A stretch of DNA of 64,000 nucleotides from Procambarus clarkii (taxonomy: Eukaryota > Arthropoda > Malacostraca > Decapoda > Cambaridae): assembly GCF_040958095.1 (NCBI RefSeq), contig NC_091158.1:32454303-32518302 (forward strand), read 5' to 3'. Numbering within the stretch: position 1 is the first letter of the stretch; the number at the start of each line of letters is the position of its first letter. Shown here piece by piece: positions 53,090-64,000 of this stretch. A program made the translations under genes and the position numbers. The notes below the pieces were generated by a model that did no database searches, was not told the origin of the DNA, and saw only the letters and a list, made by a program, of their open reading frames with translations.

Positions 53090-54103
53090 TATGGTAATAC
53101 CACAACACACCATGGTCCAGTATGGTAATATCACAACACACCATGGTCCAGTATGGTAATATCACAACACACCATGGTCCAGTATGGTAATATCACAACA
53201 CACCATGGTCCAGTATGGTAATATCACAACACACCATGGACCAGTATGGTAATATCACAACACACCATGGACCAGTATGGTAATATCACAACACACCATG
53301 GTCCAGTATGGTAATATCACAACACACCATGGTCCAGTATGGTAATATCACAACACACCATGGTCCAGTATGGTAATATCACAACACACCATGGACCAGT
53401 ATGGTAATATCACAACACACCATGGTCCAGTATGGTAATATCACAACACACCATGGACCAGTATGGTAATATCACAACACACCATGGACCAGTATGGTAA
53501 TATCACAACACACCATGGTCCAGTATGGTAATATCACAACACACCATGGTCCAGTATGGTAATATCACAACACACCATGGACCAGTATGGTAATATCACA
53601 ACACACCATGGACCAGTATGGTAATATCACAACACACCATGGTCCAGTATGGTAATATCACAACACACCATGGACCAGTATGGTAATATCACAACACACC
53701 ATGGACCAGTATGGTAATATAACAACACACCATGGTCCAGTATGGTAATATCACAACACACCATGGTCCAGTATGGTAATATCACAACACACCATGGACC
53801 AGTATGGTAATATCACAACACACCATGGTCCAGTATGGTAATATCACAACACACCATGGTCCAGTATGGTAATATCACAACACACCATGGTCCAGTATGG
53901 TAATATCACAACACACCATGGACCAGTATGGTAATATCACAACACACCATGCTCCAGTATGGTAATATCACAACACACCATGGTCCAGTATGGTAATATC
54001 ACAACACACCATGGTCCAGTATGGTAATATCACAACACACCATGGTCCAGTATGGTAATATCACAACACACCATGGTCCAGTATGGTAATATCACAACAC
54101 ACC
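53090..54103. repeat. 31-bp minisatellite
   Basis: About 33 units starting ATGGTAATATCACAACACAC, with ATGGTCCAGT / ATGGACCAGT alternation. Confidence 0.97.
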
Positions 54104-54590
54104 TGAGTGATTGTGATATAACTGTGATAGTATGGTGGTGATATAGCAGTGACAGTAAGGTATTGGTGTTGTAGCAATGATAGTGATATATCAGTGAATG
54201 TAAGGAGAAAATATCAGTGAGGTGTTAATGCAGAGAAAGTGAAATGATGTTGGTGTAGCAGTGATAGTATTATGTGATAGTGAGCTGTTGGTGATATATC
54301 AGCGACAACAGCTGTCATATAGTGACACCAACAATTTGTTACTCAATATGGTCAGTATATGACCCCAAGTGTGGGGCCTGAGGTGATGGTGATATATAGT
54401 GGTGATAGTGAAGCTATAGTGATACAGGAATGATAGGTTACAGTACTGAGAAGGTATAGCATTGATGGTGATACAGTCGTGATTGTCAGGTATATGATAC
54501 CAAAGTATAAATACCAAAGTGTTAAATACCGAAGATAGTGAAGTTATGATGATATAGTGATAAAGGCGTGTCTTTAAATTACATTGGCAT
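54104..54590. other. GTGATA-rich degenerate repeat
   Basis: Many GTGATA, GATATA and AGTGA words suggest an old, decayed tandem repeat. Nothing else seen. Confidence 0.45.
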
Positions 54591-55290
54591 CAAAACACGC
54601 AGTCCATGGTGATGCAGGAGTGATGGTGATGGTGGTGGTACAGTGAACTAGAGTGGCAGCACAACACAACAGTAGTGATGGTGATGATACAGTGAACTAG
54701 AGAGGCAGCGCAACACCACTGTAGTGATGGTGGTGGTACAGTGAACTAGAGTGGCAGCACAACACCACAGTAGTGATGGTGGTGGTACAGTGAACTACAG
54801 TGGCAGCATAACACCACAGTAGTAATGGTGGAGGTACAGTGAACTAGAATGGCAGCACAACACCACAGTAGTGATGGTGGTGGTACAGTGAACTACAGTG
54901 GCAGCATAACACCACAGTAGTAATGGTGATGGTACAGTGAACTAGAGTGGCAGCACAACACCACAGTAATGACGGTACAGTGAACTAGAGTGGCCGCACA
55001 ACACCACAGTAGTGATGGTGGTGGTACTGTGAACTAGAGTGGCAGCACAACACCACAGTAGTGATGGTGGTGGTACAGTGAACTAGAGTGGCAGCACAAC
55101 ACCACAGTAGTGATGGTGGTGGTACAGTGAACTAGAGTGGCAGCACAACACCACAGTAGTGATGGTGGTGGTACAGTGAACTAGAGTGGCAGTACAACAC
55201 CACAGTAGTGATAGTGGTGGTACAGTGAACTAGAGTGGCAGCACAACACCACAGTAGTGATGGTGATGGTACAGTGAAAGTGGCAGCACA
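54591..55290. repeat. 49-bp minisatellite overlapping a gene's 3' end
   Basis: About 13 units, each with AGTGGCAGCACAACACCACA and GTAGTGATGGTGGTGGTACA. Units left of about 54850 are more diverged. The last unit lies inside the coding end of the cyclophilin-like gene. Confidence 0.95.
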
Positions 55291-55808
55291 ACACCACAGT
55301 CCACCACAGTCACCTCCCTAATGTTACTGTGGTTGACTGCTGCCCTCACCACATCCAGGCCACTCACCACATCACCGAAGACACATGACCAATGGTGACC
55401 ACCCTGGCGGTCCCTGGTGGTGATGGCGAACTGGGCACTACTGGGACTCCCCGGCCCCCACAACGACCACACAGTTCCTGCCCTGGACACTACAGCTCCT
55501 GCCCGGCCTGACTCCCGGTACTGCCCCTGGAGGTCAGGCAGCAGTGAGGCTCCTCCCTTACCATCATTACTCTCGTAGTCTCCGCCAGCCACCCACTCCC
55601 CCGGCTGACCCTTGTTCCACACCTGCAACAGTTTAGTGTTGCGGTAGGTGTGGCCCCGCTGGCCCGTACACAACAACACAAACTGTCTGGCCAGCGGAGT
55701 GTCAGGGGTCAGCCGGATGGTGACCCGCCCTCTTGTTGACCCCGCCCACCCGAGGTCAAGGAACGCCAGGGTGCAGGAGGGCTCCAGCACGCCCACAACC
55801 TCACTCTC
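55230..55808 (-). CDS. Terminal exon, degenerate cyclophilin (PPIase-like) domain
   Basis: 192 codons from acceptor TTTCATTTTCTGCAG|GAG to the stop at 55230. It has cyclophilin landmarks in order: GRVTIRLTPDTPLARQFVLL (strand and helix 1), EWVAGGDYESNDGKGG (like QGGDF..NGTGG), SSAQFAITTRD (like GSQFFICT) and CVFGDVVSGLDVVRAA (like HVVFGKVKEGM). By alignment, the catalytic Arg (human CypA R55) is Q, Q63 is A, F113 is A and H126 is S, so isomerase activity is unlikely and a binding role is more plausible. The last ~20 residues (GVVLPLSLYHHHHYCGVVLP) come from 49-bp repeat units. The start of the gene is outside this exon, upstream on the minus strand. Confidence 0.75.
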   Translation of the reverse strand, partial: ESEVVGVLEPSCTLAFLDLGWAGSTRGRVTIRLTPDTPLARQFVLLCTGQRGHTYRNTKLLQVWNKGQPGEWVAGGDYESNDGKGGASLLPDLQGQYRESGRAGAVVSRAGTVWSLWGPGSPSSAQFAITTRDRQGGHHWSCVFGDVVSGLDVVRAAVNHSNIREVTVVDCGVVLPLSLYHHHHYCGVVLPL

Positions 55809-55907
55809 CTGCAGAAAATGAAATAAATCATGCTGATAACTGTATAACAAAATGTTATCATATTAGTTATCAAAACTCAGTAAGACTAGTAGGTGCAATA
55901 AAGTAAC

Positions 55908-56122
55908 CTGGAGGGTGTGGGCGTGGGCGGGCGTGGGCTGACGCAGGAGTGGGTGGAGGTACAGCTGTCCGTCTTGTAGAGTTATCCTGGCGGAGCGGCG
56001 GCCATCTTGGTCTTCCTGGACGGCCAACACCCGGCCAGCCTCCACAGCCTCTTGACGGCCAACACCCGGCCAGCCTCCACCAGCCTCTTGACGGGCTCAC
56101 TCATCCTGCGGAGGTCCTCAAC
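55908..56122 (-). CDS. Penultimate exon of the cyclophilin-like gene, frame-disrupted
   Basis: It lies between acceptor CCACAG|GTTGAGG (56122) and donor CTCCAG|GTTACTT (55908). A 99-bp intron separates it from the terminal exon in phase 0. The first part reads VEDLRRMSEPVKRLVEAGRV and the last part QEDQDGRRSARITLQDGQLY, then LHPLLRQPTPAHAHTLQ. A 35-bp tandem duplication (56021-56055 against 56056-56091) changes frame in the middle. The exon is 215 bp, and 215 minus 35 is 180, a whole number of codons. The N-terminal region is not a domain I recognise. Confidence 0.6.
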
Positions 56123-56652
56123 CTGTGGACAGTGTCAGCCCCATTATCACCTGTGGTCAGTGCCAGCCCCATTATCACCTGTGGTCAGTGTCAGCCCCAT
56201 TATCACCCGTGGTCAGTGTCAGCCCCATTATCACCTGTGGACAGAGTCAGCACCATTATCACCTGTGGTCAGTGCCAGCCCCATTATCACCTGTGGTCAA
56301 TGTCAGCACCATTATCACCTGTGGGCAGTGTCAGCCCCATTATCACCTGTGGTCAGTGTCAGCCCCATTAGCACCTGTGGGGAGTGTCAGCCCCATTATC
56401 ACCTGTGGTCAGTGGCAGGCCCATTATCACCTGTGGTCAGTGTCAGCCCCATTATCACCTGTGGTCAGTGTCAGCCCCCATTATCACCTGTGGTCAGTGT
56501 CAGCCCCATTATCACCTGTGGACAGTGTCAGCCCCATTATCACCTGTGGACAGTGTCAGCCCCATTATCACCTGTGGACAGTGTCAGCCCCATTATCACC
56601 TGTGGACAGTGTCAGCCCCATTATCACCTGTGGACAGTGTCAGCCCTATTAT
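56122..56652. repeat. 28-bp minisatellite carrying splice-site-like words
   Basis: About 19 units with CAGTGTCAGCCCCATTATCA and CCTGTGG(T/A). The splice acceptor of the neighbouring exon is part of the first unit. Confidence 0.96.
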
Positions 56653-59600
56653 GCTGAACCTGTAGCTCCAGCCCCCCTCTACTGGCAGGGGGTTTGTACT
56701 GGACCTGTAGCTCCAGCCCCCCTCTACTGGCAGGGGGTTTGTACTGGACCTGTAGCTCCAGCCCCCCTCTACTGGCAGGGGGTTTGTACTGGACCTGTAG
56801 CTCCAGCCCCCCTCTACTGGCAGGGGGTTGGTGCTGCACCTGTAGCTCCAGGCCCCTCTACTGGCATGGAGTTAGTACTGGACCAGTAGCTTCAGCCGCA
56901 CTCTACTGGCAGGAGGTTGGTGCTGGACCTGTAGCTCCAGCCCCCTCCCACCCCCATCTCTACTGGCAGGAGGTTGGAGTTGGACCTGTAGCTCCAGCCA
57001 CCCTCTACTGGCAAGGGGTTCGTTCTGGACCTGTACCTCTACCCCCCTCTCTACTGGCAGGGGGTTGGTGCTGAACCTGTAGCTCCAGCCCCCCTCTAAT
57101 GGCAGGGGGTTGGTGCTGGACCTGTAGCTCCACCCGCCTCTCAACTGGCAGGGGGTTGGTGCTGAACCTGTAGCTCCAGCCCCCCTCTAATGGCAGGGGG
57201 TTGGTGCTGGACCTGTAGCTCCCCCCCCCCTTCTCTACTGGCAGGGGGTTGGTACTGGACCTGTAGCTCCAGCCCAATTCTACTGGCAGTGGGTTGGTTC
57301 TGGACCTGTAGCTCCAGCCCCCCTCTACTGGCAGAGGGCTGGTATTGGACCTGTAGCTCAAGCCCCCCTCTACTGGCAGGGGGTTGGTCCTGTACCTGTA
57401 GCTCCAACCCCCCTCTACTGGCAGGGGGTTAGTGCTGGACCTGTAGCTCCAGCCCCCTCCCCCACCCCAATCTCTACTGGCAGGAGGTTGGTGTTGGACC
57501 TGCAGCTCCAGCCACCCTCTACTGGCAGGGGGTTTGTGCTGGACCTGTAGCTCCAGCCCCCCTCTACTGGCAGGGGGTTGGTGCTGGACCTGTAGCTCCA
57601 GCCCCCCTCTACTGGCAGCGGGTAGGTGCGGCACCTGTAGCTCCAGCCCCCCTCTACTGGCAGGGAGTTGGTGGCTGCACCTGTAGCTCCAGCCCCCTCT
57701 ACTGGTATTGGGTTAGTCCTGGACCTGTAGCTTCAGCCGCACTCTACTGGCAGAGGGTTGGTGCTGGACCTGTAGCTCCAGCCCCCTCTACTTGCAGGGG
57801 TTGGTGGTAGACCTGTACCTCCATCCCCCCTCTATTGCCAGCGGGTTGGTGCTGGACCTGTAGCTCCAGCCCCTCTCTATTGGCAGCGGGTTGGTGCTGG
57901 ACCTGTAGCTCCAGCCCCCTCTACTGGCATGGGGTTATTACTGGACCTGTAGCTTCAGCAGCACTCTACTGGCAGAGGGTTGATGCTGGACCTGTAGCTC
58001 CAGCCCCCTCTACTGGTAGGGGGTTGGTGCTGGACCTGTAGCTCCAGCCCCCTCTACTGGCAGGGGGTTGGTGCTGGGTCTGTAGCTGCCGCTCCCTTCT
58101 ACTGGCAGGAGGTTGGTGCTGGACCTGTAGACGCAGCCCCACCCCCCACCCCATCTCTACTGGCAGGGGGTTGGTTCTGGACCTGTAGCTCCATCCCCGT
58201 CTCTACTGGCAGGAGGTTGGTGCTGTACCTGTAGCCCCAGCCCCCTCTACTGGCAGGGGGTTGGTCCTGGACCTGTAGCTCCAGCCCCACCCCCCACCCC
58301 CATCTCTACTGGCAGGAGGTTGGTGTTGGACCTGTAGCTTCAGCCACTCTCTACTGGCAAGGGGTTCGTTCTGGACCTGTAGCTCCAGCCCCCCTCTAAT
58401 GGCAGGGGGTTGGTGCTGGACCTGTAGCTCCACCCCCTTCTCTACTGGCAGGGGGTTGGTGCTGAACCTGTAGCTCCAGCCCCCCTCTAATGGCAGGGGG
58501 TTGGTGCTGGACCTGTAGCTCCACCCCCCCTCTCTACTGGCAGGGGGTTGGTACTGGACCTGTAGCTCCAGCCCAATTCTACTGGCAGAGGGTTGGTTCT
58601 GGACCTGTAGCTCCAGCCCCCCTCTACTGGCAGGGGGTTGGTCCTGGACCTGTAGCTCCAACCCCTCTCTACTGGTAGGGCGTTGGTGCTGGACCTGTAG
58701 CTCCAGCCCCCCCCCCTATACTGGCACAGGGGTTGGTGCTAGACCTGTATCTCCAGCCCACCTCTACTAGCAAGGGGTTAGTGCTGGACCTGTAGCTCCA
58801 GCCCACTTCTACTGGCAGAGAGATGGTTCTGGACCTGTAGCTCCAGCTACTTCCCCCCCTCGATACTGACAGGGGGGTTGATGCTGGACCTGTAGCTCCA
58901 GTCCCCCTCTACTGGCAGGGGGTTGGTGCTGGACCTGTAGCTCCAGCCCCCCTCTACTGGCAGCGGGTTGGTGCGGCACCTGTAGCTCCAGCCCCCTCTA
59001 CTGGCATGGGGTTAGTACTGGACCTGTAGCTTCAACCGCACTCTACTGGCAGAGGGTTGGTGCTGGACTTGTAGCTCCAGCCCCCTCTACTAGCAGGAGG
59101 TTGGTGCTGGACCTGTAGCTCAAGCCCCCCTCTACTGGCAGGGGGTTGGTCCTGGACCTGTAGCTCCAACCCCCCCCCCACCCCATCTCTACTGGCAGGA
59201 GGTTGGTGTTGGACCTGGAGCTACAGCCACCCTCTACTGGCAGGGGGTTGGTACTGGTCCTGTAGCTCCAGCCCCCCTCTACTGGCAGGGGGTTGGTGCT
59301 GGACCTGTAGCTCCAGCCCCCCCCTCTACTGGCAGGGGGTTGGTACTGGTCCTGTAGCTCCAGCCCCCCCTCTACTGGCAGGGGGTTGGTGCTGGACCTG
59401 AAGCTCCACCTCCCTCTCTACTGGCAGGGGGTTGGTGCTGCACCTGTAGGTCCAGCCCAATTCTACTGGCAGAGGGTTGGTTCTGGACCTGTAGCTCCAG
59501 CCCCCCTCTACTGGCAGAGGGCTGGTTCTGGACCTGTAGCTCCAGCCCCCCCCCCTCTAATGGCAGGGGGCAGGTGCTGGACCTGTACCTCCATCCCCCT

Positions 59601-62600
59601 TCTAATAGCAGGGGGTTGGTGCTGAACCTGTAGCTCCACCCCCTCTCTACTGGTAGGGGGTTGGTACTGGACCTGTAGCTCCAGCCCCCCTCTAATGGCA
59701 GGGGGTTTTTGCTGGACCTGTAGCTCCACCCCCCTCTCTACTGGCAGGGGGTTGGTACTGAACCTGTAGCTCCAGCCCCCCCTCTAATGGCAGGGGGTTG
59801 GTACTGGACCTGTAGCTCCAGCCCCCCTCTACTGGCAGGGGTTGGTGCTGGACTTGTAGCTCCAGTCATCCCCCCCCTTCTACTGGCACAGGGGTTGGTG
59901 CTAGACCTGTAGCTCCAGCGCACCTCTACTAGCAGGGGTTTAGTGCTGGACCTGTAGCTCCAGCCCACTTCTACTGGCAGAGAGATGGTTCTGGACCTGT
60001 AGCTCCAGCTACCCCCCCTCTATACTGACAGGGGGGGCTGATGCTGGACCTGTATCTCCAGCCCCCCTCTACTGGCAGGGGGTTGATTCTGGACCTGTAG
60101 CTCCAGCCCCCCTCTACTAGCAGGGGGTTGGTTCTGTACCTGTTGCTCCAGACCTCCTCTACTGGAAGGGGGTTGGTGCTGGACCTGTAGCTCCAGCCGG
60201 CCCTCTACTGGCAGTGGGTTGGTGCTGGACCTGTAGCTCCAGCCCCCCTCTCTACTGGCAAGGGGTTGGTGCTGGACATGTAGCTCCAGCCCCCCTCTAA
60301 TGGCAGGGGGTTGGTGCTAAACCTGTAGCTCCAGCCCCCCTCTACTGGCAGGGGGTTGGTACTGGACCTGTAGCTCCAGCCCAATTCTACTGGCAGAGGG
60401 TTGGTTTTGCACCTGTAGCTCCAGCCGCTTTCTACTGGCAGAGGGCTGGTATTGGACCTGTAGCTCAATCCCCCCTCTACTGGCAGGGGGTTGGTCCTGG
60501 ACCTGTAGCTCCAACCCCCCTCTACTGGCAAGGGGTTAGTGCTGGACCTGTAGCTCCAGCCCCCCCCCCCACCCCAATCTCTACTGGCAGGAGGTTGGTG
60601 TTGGACCTGTAGCTCCAGCCACCCTCTACTGGAAGGGGGTTGGTGCTGGACCTGTAGCTCCAGCCCCCCTCTACTGGCAGAGGGCTGGTTCTGGACCTGT
60701 AGCTCCAGCCCCCCCTCTACTGGCAAGGGGTTGGTGCTGGAAATGTAGCTCCACCCCCCTCTCTACTGGCAGGGGGTTGGTACTGGACCTGTAGCTCCAA
60801 CCCCCCTCTACTGGCAGGGAGTTGGTGCTGCACCTGTAGCTCCAGCCCCCTCTACCTTCAGGGGGTTAGTGCTGGATCTGTAGCTCCAGCCCCCTCCCCC
60901 ACCCCAATCTCTACTGGCAGGAGGTTGGTGTTGGACCTGTAGCTCCAGCCACCATCTACTGGCAGGGGGTTTGTGCTGGACCTGTAGCTCCAGCCCCCCT
61001 CTACTGGCAGGGGGTTTGTGCTGGACCTGTAGCTCCAGCCCCCTCTACTGGCAGCGGGTTGGTGCGGCACCTGTAGCTCCAGCCCCCCTCTACTGGCAGG
61101 GAGTTGGTGCTGCACCTGTAGCTCCAGCCCCCTCTACTGGTATTGGGTTAGTCCTGGACCTGTAGCTTCAGCCGCACTCTACTGGCAGAGGGTTGGTGCT
61201 GGACCTGTAGCTCCAGCCCCCTCTACTTGCAAGGGTTGGTGGTAGACCTGTACCTCCATCCCCCCTCTATTGCCAGCGGGTTGGTGCTGGACCTGTAGCT
61301 CCAGCCCCTCTCTATTGGCAGCGGGTTGGTGCTGGACCTGTAGCTCCAGCCCCCTCTACTGGCATGGGGTTATTACTGGACCTGTAGCTTCAGCAGCACT
61401 CTACTGGCAGAGGGTTGATGCTGGACCTGTAGCTCCAGCCCCCCCTACTGGTAGGGGGTTGGTGCTGGACCTGTAGCTCCAGCCCCCTCTACTGGCAGGG
61501 GGTTGGTGCTGGGTCTGTAGCTGCCGCTCCCTTCTACTGGCAGGAGGTTGGTGCTGGACCTGTAGACGCAGCCCCACCCCCCACCCCCATCTCTACTGGC
61601 AGGGGGTTGGTTCTGGACCTGTTGCTCCATCCCCGTCTCAACTGGCAGGAGGTTGGTGCTGTACCTGTAGCCCCAGCCCCCTCTACTGGCAGGGGGTTGG
61701 TCCTGGACCTGTAGCTCCAGCCCCACCCCCCACCCCCATCTCTACTGGCAGGAGGTTGGTGTTGGACCTGTAGCTTCAGCCACCCTCTACTGGCAAGGGG
61801 TTCGTTCTGGACCTGTAGCTCCAGCCCCCCTCTAATGGCAGGGGGTTGGTGCTGGACCTGTAGCTCCACCCCCTTCTCTACTGGCAGGGGGTTGGTGCTG
61901 AACCTGTAGCTCCAGCCCCCCTCTAATGGCAGGGGGTTGGTGCTGGACCTGTAGCTCCACCCCCCTCTCTACTGGCAGGGGGTTGGTACTGGACCTGTAG
62001 CTCCAGCCCAATTCTACTGGCAGAGGGTTGGTTCTGGAACTGTAGCTCCAGCCCCCCTCTACTGGCAGAGGGCTGGTTCTGGACCTGTAGCTCCAGCCCA
62101 ATTCTACTGGCAGAGGGCTGGTGTGGGACCTGTAGCTCAAGCCCCCCTCTACTGGCAGGGGGTTGGTCCTGGACCTGTAGCTCCAACCCCTCTCTACTGG
62201 TAGGGCGTTGGTGCTGGACCTGTAGCTCCAGCCCCCCCCCCCTATACTGGCACAGGGGTTGGTGCTAGACCTGTAGCTCCAGCCCACCTCTACTAGCAAG
62301 GGGTTAGTGCTGGACCTGTAGCTCCAGCCCACTTCTACTGGCAGAGAGATGGTTCTGGACCTGTAGCTCCAGCTACTTCCCCCCCTCGATACTGACAGGG
62401 GGGGTTGATGCTGGACCTGTAGCTCCAGTCCCCCTCTACTGGCAGCGGGTTGGTGCGGCACCTGTAGCTCCAGCCCCCTCTACTGGCATGGGGTTAGTAC
62501 TGGACCTGTAGCTTCAGCCGCACTCTACTGGCAGAGGGTTGGTGCTGGACTTGTAGCTCCAGCCCCCTCTACTAGCAGGAGGTTGGTGCTGGACCTGTAG

Positions 62601-64000
62601 CTCAAGCCCCCCTCTACTGGCAGGGGGTTGGTCCTGGACCTGTAGCTCCAACCCCCCCCCCCACCCCATCTCTACTGGCAGGAGGTTGGTGTTGGACCTG
62701 GAGCTACAGCCACCCTCTACTGGCAGGGGGTTGGTACTGGTCCTGTAGCTCCAGCCCCCCTCTACTGGCAGGGGGTTGGTGCTGGACCTGTAGCCCCTAG
62801 CCCCCCCTCTACTGGCAGGGGGTTAGTACTGGTCCTGTAGCTCCAGCCCCCCCTCTACTGGCAGGGGGTTGGTGCTGGACCTGAAGCTCCACCTCCCTCT
62901 CTACTGGCAGGGGGTTGGTGCTGCACCTGTAGGTCCAGCCCAATTCTACTGGCAGAGGGTTGGTTCTGGACCTGTAGCTCCAGCCCCCCTCTACTGGCAG
63001 AGGGCTGGTTCTGGACCTGTAGCTCCAGCCCCCCACCCCCCTCTAATGGCAGGGGGCAGGTGCTGGACCTGTACCTCCATCCCCCCTCTAATAGCAGGGG
63101 GTTGGTGCTGAACCTGTAGCTCCACCCCCTCTCTACTGGTAGGGGGTTGGTACTGGACCTGTAGCTCCAGCCCCCCTCTAATGGCAGGGGGTTGTTGCTG
63201 GACCTGTAGCTCCACCCCCCTCTCTACTGGCAGGGGGTTGGTACTGAACCTGTAGCTCCAGCCCCCCCTCTAATGGCAGGGGGTTGGTACTGGACCTGTA
63301 GCTCCAGCCCCCCTCTACTGGCAGGGGTTGGTGCTGGACTTGTAGCTCCAGTCATCCCCCCCCTCCTTCTACTGGCACAGGGGTTGGTGCTAGACCTGTA
63401 GCTCCAGCCCACCTCTACTAGCAGGGGTTTAGTGCTGGACCTGTAGCTCCAGCCCACTTCTACTGGCAGAGAGATGGTTCTGGACCTGTAGCTCCAGCTA
63501 CCCCCCCTCTATACTGACAGGGGGGGCTGATGCTGGACCTGTATCTCCAGCCCCCCTCTACTGGCAGGGGGTTGATTCTGGACCTGTAGCTCCAGCCCCC
63601 CTCTACTAGCAGGGGGTTGGTTCTGTACCTGTTGCTCCAGACCTCCTCTACTGGAAGGGGGTTGGTGCTGGACCTGTAGCTCCAGCCGGCCCTCTACTGG
63701 CAGTGGGTTGGTGCTGGACCTGTAGCTCCAGCCCCCCTCTCTACTGGCAGTGGGTTGGTGCTGGACCTGTAGCTCCAGCCCCCCTCTCTACTGGCAAGGG
63801 GTTGGTGCTGGACCTGTAGCTCCAGCCCCCCTCTACTGGCAGGGGGTTGGTACTGGACCTGTAGCTCCAGCCCAATTCTACTGGCAGAGGGTTGGTTTTG
63901 CACCTGTAGCTCCAGCCGCTTTCTACTGGCAGAGGGCTGGTATTGGACCTGTAGCTCAATCCCCCCTCTACTGGCAGGGGGTTGGTCCTGGACCTGTAGC
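56653..64000. repeat. 45-bp minisatellite with ~3.4-kb higher-order period
   Basis: About 160 units that start ACCTGTAGCTCCAGCCCCCC and contain CTACTGGCAGGGGGTTGGTG. It runs past the end of the window. Distinctive variant units repeat about 3435-3490 bp apart (for example TGGCATGGGGTTATTACTGG at 57925 and 61360). Lengths between C runs vary. Open frames within it are repeat artefacts. Confidence 0.97.

Noticed and set aside
55949-63959. Many open frames of 60-254 codons rich in PPLLAGGWCWTCSS or LELQVQHQPPASRG.
   Set aside because: Translations of the 28-bp and 45-bp arrays in successive frames. No start context, domain or conservation signal.

Overview
The window is eukaryotic and accessory-rich, almost certainly from an arthropod and most likely a decapod crustacean. 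The reasons are canonical eukaryotic nuclear tRNA genes, spliced host gene structure, runs of the arthropod telomere motif TTAGG inside dispersed repeats, many long (TA)n microsatellites, two Penelope-like retroelement (PLE) families, several LINE clades and tRNA-derived SINEs. The species call is inference from repeat style, not from a database match.

Layout. 0-2.4 kb: LINE fragments and a small inverted PLE pair lying between two (TA)n tracts. 2.43-3.96 kb: a TTAA-flanked, piggyBac-like non-autonomous element. 3.96-16.1 kb: three broken head-to-tail copies of an RNase H-bearing I-type LINE on the minus strand. One of them carries a CR1-like LINE with a 9-bp target duplication, another carries a SINE. 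16-17.3 kb: LINE debris. 18.0-19.3 kb: a 15-finger C2H2 zinc-finger gene, the clearest host gene. 19.9-22.3 kb: LINE 3' ends, a telomere-motif TIR element and (TA)n. 22.4-25.4 kb: two adjoining minisatellites (23 bp and 28 bp). 25.4-32.6 kb: SINEs, MITE-like repeats and a small minus-strand tRNA cluster (initiator Met, Val-CAC, Asn-GTT). 32.7-34.9 kb: a 64-bp minisatellite that grew inside a LINE reading frame. 35.3-36.1 kb: a 19-bp minisatellite. 36.1-37.9 kb: a Jockey-like LINE with a second LINE 3' end nested in it. 38.6-39.0 kb: a 28-bp minisatellite. 40.9-50.2 kb: a dense PLE zone with a head-to-head pair of long PLE copies, several short mirror pairs, a Tigger-like DNA transposon and hammerhead-ribozyme-like folds. 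50.2-51.6 kb: three more telomere-motif TIR elements. 53.1-55.3 kb: 31-bp and 49-bp minisatellites. 55.2-56.1 kb: the last two exons of a minus-strand gene with a degenerate cyclophilin domain. 56.1-64 kb: a 28-bp array and then a 45-bp array that runs off the end of the window.

How it fits together. Host coding content is small: one zinc-finger gene, the 3' end of a cyclophilin-like gene and a few tRNAs. The rest is mobile DNA and tandem repeats that interact. (TA)n tracts act as shared landing sites for PLEs, Tigger-like and TIR elements. Minisatellites have grown from a LINE coding segment, at the 3' end of the cyclophilin gene and across its splice acceptor. The most unusual signal is the PLE zone. 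Every PLE terminus meets (TA)n at the same point, most copies are 5'-truncated inverted pairs, and the repeated terminal segment can fold like a hammerhead ribozyme whose C3-G8 core pair appears replaced by U3-A8.
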